The position numbers and the translations under genes were made by a program. From Io17-Chloro-G2 sp963663135 (lineage in GTDB: Bacteria > Chloroflexota > Dehalococcoidia > Lucifugimonadales > UBA3495): 64,000 nt of DNA. The notes under the pieces are model-generated. The model was not told the origin of the DNA. It saw only the letters and a list, made by a program, of their open reading frames with translations, and did no database searches. The DNA is taken from positions 1,612,001-1,676,000 of the forward strand of contig CAXXRM010000005.1 of the NCBI GenBank assembly GCA_963663135.2, given 5' to 3'. Below, one piece after another: positions 44,022-53,895 of the stretch. Position 1 is the stretch's first letter, and each line of letters starts with the position of its first letter.

Positions 44022-45464
44022 ATGCGGCGAATGACCGGCAAATATCTGTACATTCTTGTTGGGTTGGCTCTAGCTTGGCTGTTGGCGATCGGGTGCGCTG
44101 CCGGTTCCGCTTCTGGAACCCCCACATCCCCTGAAATCACGGCGAATGGGACACCAGAGTCGACAACCCAGGCAGCGGCCCCGCCGGCCACATCGCCAGC
44201 GCCCGACGGCGGCAACGCGGCGGCCAGCGCGTCTCCCCAGCGAGAATTCACTAGGGCGACGCCAGCCGCTCCTCCCATTGCAATCGCCGCCGCTTCCGAG
44301 AAACGCGATTCCCTGGCGGACTCGTCCCTAGCCTACATCCGAGAGTTGGCCGAAGGACTGGGGGCCAGAGAGAGCGCCACCGAGCAGGAGTTGAAGGCCG
44401 CCGAGTACCTGATGGCCCGCTTCACTGAGTTGGGCTACAGCCCGGAGTTGCAGGAATTTGAGCAGAAGTCCCAAACAGCCAGCCTGGCCATCAACGTGCC
44501 GGAAGGCATAGAGGTAGGGGAGATTCGGGCTTCACCCCTTGGCGGCTCCACAGCGGGGGAGGTCTCCGGCGCACTGGTGTTTGCGGGCCTCGCCGGCGCC
44601 GGTGATGTCCCTTACGAGGGACTAAACGGCAAAGTTGCCCTGGTCGAGAGGGGCGAGACTACATTCCGAAGCAAAGTGGACCGGGTGACAGCCGCCGGCG
44701 CAGTGGCGGCGGTGGTCTTCAACAACCGCCCCGGCGGGTTCCGGGGAACCCTGGGGGAGGGAAGCAAGATTCCCGTCTTGGCGATTCCCCAGGAAGCCGG
44801 CAACAGACTCCGGAAGCTCATGGCCGAAACCACGGTAGAGATGACCGTCTCTGTGGAGGAGACCGCGGAACTATCCCGGAACGTAATCGCGGAGTTGCCC
44901 GGGACCGGTGAGGGCGTGGTGGTCGTTGGAGCGCACTGCGACACGGTGCCGGACGTTATTGGGGCCAACGACAACGCTTCGGGGACCGGGGTGTTGCTCA
45001 CCCTGGCCGGTGATTTGGCTGGCCGTCCTTTCCCCTTCACCCTCAGGTTCATGGCTTTCGGGTCAGAAGAGACCGGCCTCAACGGCAGCAGGCATTATGT
45101 GGACGCGTTGTCCGGCGAGGAACTGAATGAAATCAAGGCCATGGTTAACCTTGACGTGGTGGGCAGCGGTGAGGACCTCCGCGTGACGGGCGACCGGTGG
45201 CTGACTAATCGCGTATCAGAGGCCGCGGCCAGGGATGGGACCGCTGTCACCGTCAGCAGAGGTTTGAGGGGCGGCAGCAGCGACCATGCCAGCTTCCGGG
45301 ATGCCTGGGTACCGGTCATCTTCTTCCACGCTGACGACACGTCACGGATACACACTCCTGATGACACGATGGAATCTATCAACCCAAGTCTGCTGGGAGA
45401 CACGGCAAGCCTGGTGCTGGACCTGCTTGAGTCTTTAGATGATTTGCGCGCCGGTCCAGGATAA
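44022..45464 (+). CDS. M28-family metallopeptidase lipoprotein with PA domain
   Basis: Exported aminopeptidase-like enzyme of 480 residues. The signal peptide ends in a lipobox, LLAIGC, so it is a lipoprotein; a Pro/Ala/Thr linker follows. A PA (protease-associated) insert spans about residues 165-275 (GALVFAGLAGAGDVPYEGLNG). The di-zinc M28 site is seen as GAHCDTVP, GANDNASG, GSEETG (catalytic Glu pair), VNLDVVG and the final His in TSRIHTPDDT. Likely releases amino acids from peptides outside the cell, which fits the ABC importer at 48.6 kb. Confidence 0.92.
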   Translation: MRRMTGKYLYILVGLALAWLLAIGCAAGSASGTPTSPEITANGTPESTTQAAAPPATSPAPDGGNAAASASPQREFTRATPAAPPIAIAAASEKRDSLADSSLAYIRELAEGLGARESATEQELKAAEYLMARFTELGYSPELQEFEQKSQTASLAINVPEGIEVGEIRASPLGGSTAGEVSGALVFAGLAGAGDVPYEGLNGKVALVERGETTFRSKVDRVTAAGAVAAVVFNNRPGGFRGTLGEGSKIPVLAIPQEAGNRLRKLMAETTVEMTVSVEETAELSRNVIAELPGTGEGVVVVGAHCDTVPDVIGANDNASGTGVLLTLAGDLAGRPFPFTLRFMAFGSEETGLNGSRHYVDALSGEELNEIKAMVNLDVVGSGEDLRVTGDRWLTNRVSEAAARDGTAVTVSRGLRGGSSDHASFRDAWVPVIFFHADDTSRIHTPDDTMESINPSLLGDTASLVLDLLESLDDLRAGPG

Positions 45465-45808
45465 TGGCCTATCCCGGGAGCTTTAGATTTCCCTGTCCGC
45501 GAGTCAGGTCGGCAATCTCATCCTGGCTTCGGCAGTTGTCACGCCGAAATTAGACCATTTCTGGATAACGGCGCTCACGCGGTGCTTTACCGAACCCCCA
45601 GCGGCAGCAATTGCTCAGACTGCCCCTAATCCGCAATCGGACCACGAATGGGTTAAGGGTTGGCCCCGGTAAGCTATTAACGACGGCTACGTGTGGATTT
45701 AGCTGCTGCCTTTGGCGAGGAGTCTATTGAGAATAAACGTGACTTCTATAGCCAATGCCGGGTGCGGCAGATTGCACACGTATCAGATTGGATTTTTCGG
45801 AGAATTTC
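45465..45808. other. Intergenic region
   Basis: No gene recognised. A GAGGAG near 45717 has no long frame after it. Confidence 0.4.
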
Positions 45809-46819
45809 ATGGTCGAGTTTTATGACATAGTTCTATCCAGTCCATTTCCCAACTACCATTTCTTCGCCCACAAGATGCGAGAGCTGTGCGGGCAGATGAA
45901 CCTCAGCTTCTTTCTGGTGAACGACATATGGGTGAACGAGTTTCAGCGGAAGCTCAAATCCCAGGAAATAGGCGTGCGGGTCCTGCTGGACTTGACCGCC
46001 AACCAGACCATCGAAAACGACCCTTACCTGCTATTGGCTAGAGAGGTAAAACGGCAGCACGGTTATGTTATTGATGACCCGGATGTAACCGCCAACTCAG
46101 CCCACAAAGCCCGCTTTCACCAAATGCTGGTGGACAGCCGGATACCCGTCCCGGAAACTGTTATCGTGAACCGGGATGAGCTAAACGGCTTCAAAATTAC
46201 CCAGGAAATCAAGGACAAGGTGGGTGTGCCTTTCGTGGTGAAACCGGCCTGGGGCGACTCCGGAGTGGGGGTTGTGGTTGACGCCGAATCCGAGGATGCC
46301 TTGCATTGGTCGGCGGAACAAACCCCGAACTCGGACGCTTTCCTGATTCAAAAGCAACTCCAACCCCAGACAATGGGGAGCCACTTGAGTTGGTTCCGGA
46401 TGTTCCATATCTGCCGTGAGGTCATACCATGTTGGTGGAACCCGGCCAACCACGATTATCAACTGGTTACACCGGCCGAGATACGTACCCACAAGCTTGC
46501 CCCTTTGCGGCGCATCATGCGAGACATAGCTCGGGTCTCCAGGATGAAAAAGTTCACTTCCGAGATCTGCCTGCACCAGGACGGCAATTTTTATGCCGTG
46601 GATTATGTAAATGCAGACCCGGACATGAACCCTCGCTCTTTTTACCCCAACGGTGTGCCTGATGAGGTGGTGCGGCACATCGTCTGGTTGTTGTTCTACG
46701 AGGGACTACGCGTGGTCAAGCGGGGGCACGGTTTCTTTGACGACGAGCTGGTTGAATCTGAGTCGAGCCTGGACTGGTTGGTACAACGGCAGAGAGAGCA
46801 GCGCGTATTGCAACATTAA
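45809..46819 (+). CDS. ATP-grasp ligase-like protein (RimK-related)
   Basis: Of 336 residues, starting MVEFYDIVLSSPFPN; the upstream frame to 45755 lacks an RBS, while CGGAGAATTTC precedes this start. The ATP-grasp fold is indicated by VPFVVKPAWGDSGVGVVV (ATP-binding Lys and Gly loop), FLIQKQLQPQ and the Mg-site region YAVDYVNADPDMNPRSF. Such enzymes join a carboxylate to an amine with ATP. The substrate is unknown, and no partner gene lies next to it. Confidence 0.75.
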   Translation: MVEFYDIVLSSPFPNYHFFAHKMRELCGQMNLSFFLVNDIWVNEFQRKLKSQEIGVRVLLDLTANQTIENDPYLLLAREVKRQHGYVIDDPDVTANSAHKARFHQMLVDSRIPVPETVIVNRDELNGFKITQEIKDKVGVPFVVKPAWGDSGVGVVVDAESEDALHWSAEQTPNSDAFLIQKQLQPQTMGSHLSWFRMFHICREVIPCWWNPANHDYQLVTPAEIRTHKLAPLRRIMRDIARVSRMKKFTSEICLHQDGNFYAVDYVNADPDMNPRSFYPNGVPDEVVRHIVWLLFYEGLRVVKRGHGFFDDELVESESSLDWLVQRQREQRVLQH

Positions 46820-47066
46820 ACCCGGCATCAACCCGGAGAGCGGAGTTTGACGCCAAATACGTCAATTGCTCTGCTTATCGTCGCCGGGTTGGGTTTACCG
46901 CTTGGGACTCATCTCGGCAGTTGGGCCCTTATTGGTTTGACCTTGGGACTATGGTAATTTAATTGCGTACTGTAGGTTAAACTGAAACGCGCTTAGCTTG
47001 CAGTCTTGAAATATCAATCCGCTCCGGCGACTCAGCGTCGGCCATTCTTCATCAAATGAAGAACCA

Positions 47067-47900
47067 ATGGGTATCCGATTCAATTTGAAAAGGCCGGGGT
47101 TGAAAATCATCGGGATGGGGATCGTCTGCCTTATGGGAGCGATAATGGCTGCGGGTTGCGGCCGCGGTGAGCAGGCGGTGGAGTGGGGCTACGCGGGACC
47201 GGGGGCGCCGGAGAATTGGGCCGCGCTGTCCCAAGAGTACGCTACCTGCGCCGATGGCGAGCAACAGTCGCCGATCGACATTGCCGGATACACCGCGGCA
47301 GAAACCGACCGGGTAATCTCATTTTCCTACGTCAGCAATGCAAAGACGGTGCGCAACGACGGAAAATTCGTGCACGTCGACCATGCACCGGGCAATATCC
47401 TGACCGTCGGGCAATGGGCTTTCACCCTGAAATCGGCGCACTTTCATTCACCCTCGGAACATCGGGTCGACGGCGCGAGTTTTGCGGCTGAGCTACACCT
47501 GGTGCATGCCGATGCCGACGGCAACCTGGCAGTCGTGGGCCTGCTGTTTAAACCGGGCGGGCCCAGCCCGGTGGTGCAGGAGGTCCTCGACGCCGCACCT
47601 CGCGTCGGTGAGACCAGCAGCGATGGCTTTGCGCTTAACGCCAGCGGCTACACGCCCGGGGAACTCGGTTATTACCGGTACGACGGCTCGAAGACCACCC
47701 CGCCGTGCGACGAGCCGGTTGACTGGTATTTGATGCGCGAGCCAAGGACTATTTCAACCGAACAGGTCAACGACCTGTTGGCGTTGAGCGGTGGCCCCAA
47801 CAACCGTCCCATCCAGCCCACAGGCAACCGGGTGATAACAACCGGCAGTGCGACCAGCGTATCTCCAAGCCTTGCGAAGCTCCCCCGGACACAACGCTAA
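47067..47900 (+). CDS. Alpha-type carbonic anhydrase lipoprotein
   Basis: Hydrates CO2 to bicarbonate outside the cytoplasmic membrane. An N-terminal helix ends in a lipobox, IMAAGC. The alpha-class zinc histidines are visible: HFHSPSEH (two ligands) and ELHLVHAD (third). QQSPIDI and the Thr region TTPPCDEPVDWYLM complete the active site. The 277-residue length fits. The alpha class is less common in bacteria than beta or gamma. Confidence 0.93.
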   Translation: MGIRFNLKRPGLKIIGMGIVCLMGAIMAAGCGRGEQAVEWGYAGPGAPENWAALSQEYATCADGEQQSPIDIAGYTAAETDRVISFSYVSNAKTVRNDGKFVHVDHAPGNILTVGQWAFTLKSAHFHSPSEHRVDGASFAAELHLVHADADGNLAVVGLLFKPGGPSPVVQEVLDAAPRVGETSSDGFALNASGYTPGELGYYRYDGSKTTPPCDEPVDWYLMREPRTISTEQVNDLLALSGGPNNRPIQPTGNRVITTGSATSVSPSLAKLPRTQR

Positions 47901-47968
47901 CCTCCGCAACTATTCACTCGTGGACCTGATTGTTCCTCTTGCAGGGCTTGGACCAAATTTCAATAGGG
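47901..47968. other. Short spacer before the repeat
   Basis: No terminator or gene recognised. The gap up to 48656 is mostly repeat sequence. Confidence 0.3.
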
Positions 47969-48295
47969 CGAACGCATTCTAAGGTGACTGGCGAACCTTG
48001 CATCCAAAGTGATGCCTGATTCCAATTTATCCCCCCGCGCTAATTTCCGTCATTTCCGCCGCAGCGGGAATCCAGAGCCCTTTCCGTGCGTTGACACGCT
48101 TATAGCAACCGGGAAAGGCCAGGTGTGGACGCCGCACTCGTCCCTCGTTCCTTGCCACTGGACCACGCCCTGGACACCGGAGGCTGCTAACAAGACAACA
48201 ATGCCCCTCGATTCCCGCTGCGCCGTGAACGACCGGGGAAGGGTCCGGCGAATAACGCTGCACCAACAATTTGACGCAATCGGCTTCAACGAGTC
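47969..48295. repeat. ~325-bp interspersed repeat (family member 3)
   Basis: Collinear with 12465-12785. It includes GTCATTTCCGCCGCAGCGGG, AATCCAGAGCCC, TTTCCGTGCGTTGACACGCT, AGCAACCGGGAAA and CTCGATTCCCGCTGCG. The inverted right end is more degraded than in the other copy. It carries no transposase. After it, up to 48656, no gene is recognised. Confidence 0.75.
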
Positions 48296-48656
48296 CTCTC
48301 ACTGTAGACTGCGAAAGCCCCGCAAACTTCTACGGTTCACCTGCTCTGCCCCATGGGATACCAAACTCGGAGCACCAAACGTGACAAAGCGCTATGCCCT
48401 GTCCCCGATGGCACAAAGACCAGGGAAAGTCGCTTCTACCCTGTAACACACCGAACCAATGGTTGAGCGTCGCCGGCAGGCGTTTGCCGCTCTTGTCACC
48501 CCGGTAACGGGCGCGTATCATTCCCACATTGGTCGTCATCGTGTGCTGCAATTGCACGGTCGAGCGCCAAGTAGACTCGGGGGGCTTGTGATTGCGTTCT
48601 CCGCTATTACCCAAACTACTCTTAGCGCTTCCAAGAGTCTGTTCCGCGGGTGCAAA

Positions 48657-50621
48657 ATGATGTTTCCTGGCGTTCGCTCATTGATAACTCCAATAGCAGT
48701 CCTGGCCACACTGATGAGTGTCCTAACCCTTGGGGCCTGCACCAGGGAGGTCATCAAGGAGGTGCCCGTTGAGGTAACAAGGGAGGTGGTGGCGACACCT
48801 GCGGCCGCAACCCAGCCCACAGGCGGTGAGTCCACCGGCCCCCAGGTGTACCAACTGGGCATCTTCGAGGACCTGACCACCACCAACTACTGGTCCTTCC
48901 TCGGCCCGGACACCACGATTTGGAATTCCTACGTTTTGGGAGGGAAACCTACCCTGTACGGCCTTTCCGACCAGAGGTTCGACTGGGTGCCCTCGGCGGC
49001 AGCGGATTTTCCAACACCATTGGCCCAGGAAACCGTCGGCGGCAAGGCCTTGTGGGTCACCGAGGTTGATCTCAAGCACGGTTTGCTCTGGAGCGACGGC
49101 GTTGAGTTAACGGCGGAGGACTTCGTGTTCACCGCCCACACGGTGCGCGACCTGGAGTTGACCGGTAACTGGTCTTCAATTGTGGACAATGATTTCTTCG
49201 ACCATGCAGAGGCGTTGGGACCCTACAAGCTGAAAATTTTCTTCACTCAGAAGCCGGGGCTGGCGAGATGGCAGTTCGGGTTGGCCTACCTTCCGATATT
49301 ATCCAAGAACTACTGGGGTCCCATTGTCGAGCAAGCCAAGAGCGAGACGGACATCCTGGAACAGCAGAGGGCCCTATACGGGCACGTGCCCGAAAACGAA
49401 CCCAGCGCCGGGGGCTTTACCTTCAAAAAATGGGAAAAAGGGGCATTTGCCGAGAACGCCAAGAACCCCGACTTCTATTTCTCCGGCGCGCAGGTGGTCC
49501 AGTACGCCAACGGCGCCTACTCGGAGAGCAAGCCGGGAGTGTTTGAATTCACCGCCTACGGGGAACCGTTGGGGGACAAGTCACTGGAATACACCACCGG
49601 GCCCTTCGTGGACAGCGTCATCTACAGCATCCACGGAAACCAGGAGACGGCGGTGCTAGCTCTGAAGAAGGGCGACATAGACTTCATGTTGAACCCGTTG
49701 GGTCTGCAACGGGGCCTGCAGGAGCAGCTTGTTGGAGAGCAGGGGCTGGCCAACCTGGAAAACCCCAGTGACGGGTTCCGCTACATGGGGTTCAACTTCC
49801 GCAGGCCTCCCATGGACAACAAGGCGTTTCGCCAGGCGGTGGCCGTCCTCATCGACAAGGAATTCCTGACCAGCACCGTGCTGCAGGGCGTAGCGATACC
49901 GATGTACACCACTGTGCCGGAGGGCAACCGGTTCTGGTACAACCCCGACGTGTCGCTGATCGGCCAAGGACTCAGCCGTTTTGAGCGCAACGCCGAAGCG
50001 GTGCGTATTCTCAAGGAGGCCGGTTTCACTTGGGAGCAGGAGCCTGTGGTCAGCGAAAACGGAACGGTGGAGAAGGAAGGAAAAGGGCTGCGGCTTCCCA
50101 ATGGCGATCCCATGCCGGAGCTGGAGATTCTGTCCCCATCGCCGGGCTACGACCCTCTGCGTTCAACCTTTGCTATCTGGATAGAACGGTGGCTCAACGA
50201 CATCGGCGTTCCGGCCACCGCCCGGCTCACCGACTTTAACGTTATCGTCGATAAGATCAACGACCCCGAAGGATTCGACATCTGGATCCTGGGTTGGGGT
50301 CTGACCAACTTCCCCGACTACCTGGAAGCGTTTTTCCACTCCCGTAACGCCGAGGGAGACGGGAACAACTACGGTGGCTATTCCAACCCCGAATTCGACA
50401 AGCTGGCCGACGCCCTTCTCGTGGAGACGGATCTGAACGCGGCCAGGGACCAGGTTTTCCGAATGCAGGAGTTCCTTGCCGACGACCTTCCCTACGTCGT
50501 TCTCTTCACAACGCCTATTCTGGAAACCTACCGGAGCGACCGGCTCGAATTCCCCTTCACGACGACCCAGGGCGGCCTGCAAAACGGCGGCGGACTTCCC
50601 GGGACGGTAGTTATCAAGTAG
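48657..50621 (+). CDS. Peptide-type ABC importer, substrate-binding lipoprotein (SBP family 5)
   Basis: Captures peptides or similar solutes outside the membrane and delivers them to the permease. The start at 48657 (MMFPGVRSLITP) gives a signal peptide with lipobox LTLGAC; the open frame upstream from 48459 has no signal-like character. 654 residues. Family 5 features include HGLLWSDGVELTAEDFVFT, FRYMGFNFRRPPMDNKAFRQ and AVLIDKEFL. It is the first gene of a complete importer operon. The exact ligand cannot be inferred. Confidence 0.9.
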   Translation: MMFPGVRSLITPIAVLATLMSVLTLGACTREVIKEVPVEVTREVVATPAAATQPTGGESTGPQVYQLGIFEDLTTTNYWSFLGPDTTIWNSYVLGGKPTLYGLSDQRFDWVPSAAADFPTPLAQETVGGKALWVTEVDLKHGLLWSDGVELTAEDFVFTAHTVRDLELTGNWSSIVDNDFFDHAEALGPYKLKIFFTQKPGLARWQFGLAYLPILSKNYWGPIVEQAKSETDILEQQRALYGHVPENEPSAGGFTFKKWEKGAFAENAKNPDFYFSGAQVVQYANGAYSESKPGVFEFTAYGEPLGDKSLEYTTGPFVDSVIYSIHGNQETAVLALKKGDIDFMLNPLGLQRGLQEQLVGEQGLANLENPSDGFRYMGFNFRRPPMDNKAFRQAVAVLIDKEFLTSTVLQGVAIPMYTTVPEGNRFWYNPDVSLIGQGLSRFERNAEAVRILKEAGFTWEQEPVVSENGTVEKEGKGLRLPNGDPMPELEILSPSPGYDPLRSTFAIWIERWLNDIGVPATARLTDFNVIVDKINDPEGFDIWILGWGLTNFPDYLEAFFHSRNAEGDGNNYGGYSNPEFDKLADALLVETDLNAARDQVFRMQEFLADDLPYVVLFTTPILETYRSDRLEFPFTTTQGGLQNGGGLPGTVVIK

Positions 50622-50694
50622 CAGTTGAAGCCTCGCCTCAAGCTTTGATGAAAGCCGGCGCCTATCGGATACCGGAATCGGGAGATGTACGCTG

Positions 50695-51876
50695 ATGCTG
50701 GCGTACCTCGTACGGCGGCTGGGCCAGAACCTGGTGACCCTGTTTTTGATCGTCACGCTGGCCTTCTTTCTGGTGCAGGCCCAGCCCGGCGATTACACCT
50801 CGGTCTATGCCCAGGACCCGAAACTCACTCCTGAGGTGCGGGCCCAGATTCAAGCGGACTTCGGGCTGGACAAGCCCCTGGGCGAGCAGTACCTGTTACA
50901 CTTGCGCAACTCGTTCACCGGCAACTTCGGCATATCCTTCGGACACTACCCCAGAACGGTGATGTCGGTGATCGTGGAGCGGGCGCCCCGCACCGCGGTC
51001 CTCTTTCTGACAGCCACCGTCATTTCCTTTTATATCGGGTTCGTACAGGGCAAGACTCTGGCTTGGCGGCGGGGCGGGCCACTGGAGGTCTCCATGACCG
51101 TCTCCGGCGCCGTGTTGTCGACGGTTTTCACCCCTTGGTACGCCCTGATGATGATCTGGCTGTTCGCGTTCCAGATGGGATGGTTCCCCTTGGGCAAGTT
51201 CCTGGACCCCCTGCTGTGGCGCGAAGCTCACGTAAACGCGGACTACGTTTTCAACCGGATGCTGCTGACCGGCGGCGCGTTTATGGGCTTCGTCATGCTG
51301 GTGATCCTGGCCTCGCGATGGACCGAACGGAGCGGCTTCCGAGCGCGGTTTCTGCCCGGCCTCCCGGTGCTGACCTGGTGGGTCCCGGCGGTTCTGGTCG
51401 GAGCATTGGTTGCCGTGGTGGCCTGGTCGTTCTCTGGTGTGGGGCACCTTGCATGGGACATCGTAAAGCACATGGTTTTGCCCATCTTCACCCTTACGTC
51501 CATATCCTTTGCAGGGACCATGCTTCTGACGCGCAACAGCATGCTGGAAACCCTGCGGGAAGATTTCGTCACGGCGGCCAGGGCGAAGGGGCTGCCGGAA
51601 AGAGCGGTGCGGGACAAGCACGCTGCCCGCAACGCCCTGCTGCCGGTGGTGACCAGCCTGGTCTACAGCCTCGCTTTCGCCATCGACGGCAGCGTCATCA
51701 TAGAGTCAATTTTCTCCTGGCCAGGGTTGGGATTGACCCTGCTACAGGCGGTCCGAGGCCAGGACCTACCGCTGGTAATGGCAGCCTTCGTGTTCATCGG
51801 GATTTTCGCTCTGACCGCTCATCTGGTCGCAGACCTGCTCTATGCCTACCTGGACCCAAGGATTAGGTACAGTTGA
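50695..51876 (+). CDS. ABC importer permease, OppB/DppB type
   Basis: A membrane subunit of 393 residues with an N-terminal helix (NLVTLFLIVTLAFFLVQ) and the OppB-type soluble segment (KLTPEVRAQIQADFGLDKPL). The cytoplasmic EAA loop that contacts the ATPase is seen in DFVTAARAKGLPERAVRDKHAARNALLP. IESIFSWPGLGLTLLQAV is a classical end region. Its stop overlaps the next start by 4 bases. Confidence 0.92.
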   Translation: MLAYLVRRLGQNLVTLFLIVTLAFFLVQAQPGDYTSVYAQDPKLTPEVRAQIQADFGLDKPLGEQYLLHLRNSFTGNFGISFGHYPRTVMSVIVERAPRTAVLFLTATVISFYIGFVQGKTLAWRRGGPLEVSMTVSGAVLSTVFTPWYALMMIWLFAFQMGWFPLGKFLDPLLWREAHVNADYVFNRMLLTGGAFMGFVMLVILASRWTERSGFRARFLPGLPVLTWWVPAVLVGALVAVVAWSFSGVGHLAWDIVKHMVLPIFTLTSISFAGTMLLTRNSMLETLREDFVTAARAKGLPERAVRDKHAARNALLPVVTSLVYSLAFAIDGSVIIESIFSWPGLGLTLLQAVRGQDLPLVMAAFVFIGIFALTAHLVADLLYAYLDPRIRYS

Positions 51877-52862
51877 TCCGGCAACCGGACTTACAGCCCT
51901 CAGACCCGTCCTACGAAACAGGCGGTGGACCGGGAGGCAAACCGGTTGGTATCCGGGCGGCAAGGATACGCTTGGCCCTTCGCGGCTTGCGGGAGAGTTG
52001 GAGTATCTTTGTCGAGAGCAAGATCGGCGTCATCGGCTTGGCGGTGATAGCGGTCTTCGCCCTGATGGCTATCTCTCACCCGGTACTGATGGCCACTATC
52101 TGGGACGAAGCAACCTACGACCCAGTGACCGGCTACGCCTTCGACCAGACCGAGCAGCCCGCTCCGCCATCCTGGAAGCATCCCCTGGGCACCGACCCGC
52201 TGGGGCGGGACGTGTTGAGCCAACTACTTTCGAGCACCTCATCGGAGTTCATCCTGGGCATCGTCGCCGCGGTGGTCACGGTCACCATTGCCACTACAAT
52301 CGGCGCGGTCGCCGCCTACTACGGGGGCATTGCGGATACCCTGATCATGCGGCTAGCGGACCTGGTGGTATCCCTTCCCAGCCTGTCGCTGCTCATTGTG
52401 TTGAGCGCGCTCTTCGAACTGAACCTCTTCATGCTGGCGATATTGATTGGCGTATTGGGAGGATTCGGGGGCTCGGCCATTATCTTCAAGTCTCAGGCCC
52501 TGGGCGTCACGGTCAAGCCATATATCGAAGCAGCCAGGGTGGCCGGGGGCGGTCGCTTCCACATCATTCTGGTGCACATCATCCCGAACCTGCTGCCCCT
52601 ATCCTTCCTGTACATGATGTTCGCCGTAACGGGCGCGATTTTCTCCGAGGCGATACTATCCTACCTCGGCCTGCTTAACATCCGCATGAGTTGGGGCATC
52701 ATGATCCATACCGCCAACACCGCCGGCTACCTTTTGGGAGGCGCCAAGTACTGGTGGTTGATTGTGCCCGCCGGGGCATCCATCACCCTGCTCTGCAGCA
52801 CCTTCTACCTGGTGGGGAGGGCCTTGGACGAAGTGGCAAACCCGAGACTACGGCGGCGCTGA
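51873..52862 (+). CDS. ABC importer permease, OppC/DppC type
   Basis: Second membrane subunit, 329 residues, starting with TTG within the stop region of the previous gene. OppC features are FVESKIGVIGLAVIAVFAL, HPLGTDPLGRDVLSQLLSS and the EAA loop KPYIEAARVAGGGRFHIILVHIIPN. ILSYLGLLNIRMSWGIMI lies near the end. Confidence 0.92.
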   Translation: MIRQPDLQPSDPSYETGGGPGGKPVGIRAARIRLALRGLRESWSIFVESKIGVIGLAVIAVFALMAISHPVLMATIWDEATYDPVTGYAFDQTEQPAPPSWKHPLGTDPLGRDVLSQLLSSTSSEFILGIVAAVVTVTIATTIGAVAAYYGGIADTLIMRLADLVVSLPSLSLLIVLSALFELNLFMLAILIGVLGGFGGSAIIFKSQALGVTVKPYIEAARVAGGGRFHIILVHIIPNLLPLSFLYMMFAVTGAIFSEAILSYLGLLNIRMSWGIMIHTANTAGYLLGGAKYWWLIVPAGASITLLCSTFYLVGRALDEVANPRLRRR

Positions 52863-52878
52863 GGACGGCATCAAGTTG

Positions 52879-53895
52879 ATGGAGCCGATTCTTCAAGTAT
52901 CCGGTCTGAGTTTGCGCTACGACACCCGACAGGGTGAGGTCAGGGCGGTGGAAGACGTCAGTTTTGACGTGCTCCCCGGTCAAGTGATGGGGCTGGTGGG
53001 CGAGTCGGGTTCCGGTAAGACGTCGGTTGCCATGTCCCTGATGCGGCTGCTGCCGGACAACGCCCGGATTGCCGGGGGTCAGGTGCTGTTTCGCGGGGAG
53101 GACCTGCTCTCGATGGGACCAGACGAGGTGCGGTCTTATCGCTGGAACCGGATTTCCATGATATTCCAGGCCGCGATGAACTCCCTGGATCCGGTCTACC
53201 GGGTGGGCGACCAGATCATGGAGGCCATGGAGGCCCACGACCCTGGTGTGACGACACAGGCAGCGCAAGAACGCATAAGAGACCTTTTCGAGTTGGTGGG
53301 GTTGGACCCGCGCCTTGCGCAGCGCTATCCCCACGAGTACAGCGGCGGCATGAGGCAGAGGGCGGTAATCGCAATGTCCCTGGCGTGTCAGCCGGACCTG
53401 GTGATAGCCGACGAGCCCACGACCGCCCTTGACGTGATTGTGCAGGACCGCATCCTGCGCCGGCTGAAGGATATCCAGCGGGACCTGCAGATGAGCATGA
53501 TCTACATCACCCACGACCTGGCCGTGGTTGCCGAGGTCACCGACCGGGTGGGCGTGATGTACGCCGGAAAGCTGGTGGAGGCGGGCAGCACCGCGGACGT
53601 GTTCAACAGCCCGGTCCACCCCTACACGTCGGCCCTGCTTTCGGTGTTCCCCAGCATCCGGGGGCCGAAACGGGAGTTGGCGACGCTTGCCGGGGAGCCG
53701 CCCAACCTGATCGACCCGCCCCACGGTTGCCGGTTCCATCCCCGCTGTCCCTATGCAACCGATCCCTGCTTGACGGAAGAGCCGCCCATCGTTGACCGGG
53801 ACGGCCACTGGGCGGCCTGCTGGAATCCCCTGCCCGTATCGGCTGGCCCACCCGGAGCCGGACTGGCCGCGGGACCGGGGAACCAACAGGGATGA
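52879..53895 (+). CDS. ABC importer ATPase, OppD/DppD type
   Basis: 338 residues from MEPILQVSGLSLRYD; the frame is open upstream but that would overlap the permease. Walker A is GESGSGKTS, the signature YSGGMRQR, Walker B DLVIADEPTTALD, and the switch His in ITHDLAVVAE. The oligopeptide-ATPase C-terminal Cys motif for an iron-sulfur site is CRFHPRCPYATDPC. It overlaps the next ATPase start by 4 bases. Confidence 0.94.
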   Translation: MEPILQVSGLSLRYDTRQGEVRAVEDVSFDVLPGQVMGLVGESGSGKTSVAMSLMRLLPDNARIAGGQVLFRGEDLLSMGPDEVRSYRWNRISMIFQAAMNSLDPVYRVGDQIMEAMEAHDPGVTTQAAQERIRDLFELVGLDPRLAQRYPHEYSGGMRQRAVIAMSLACQPDLVIADEPTTALDVIVQDRILRRLKDIQRDLQMSMIYITHDLAVVAEVTDRVGVMYAGKLVEAGSTADVFNSPVHPYTSALLSVFPSIRGPKRELATLAGEPPNLIDPPHGCRFHPRCPYATDPCLTEEPPIVDRDGHWAACWNPLPVSAGPPGAGLAAGPGNQQG

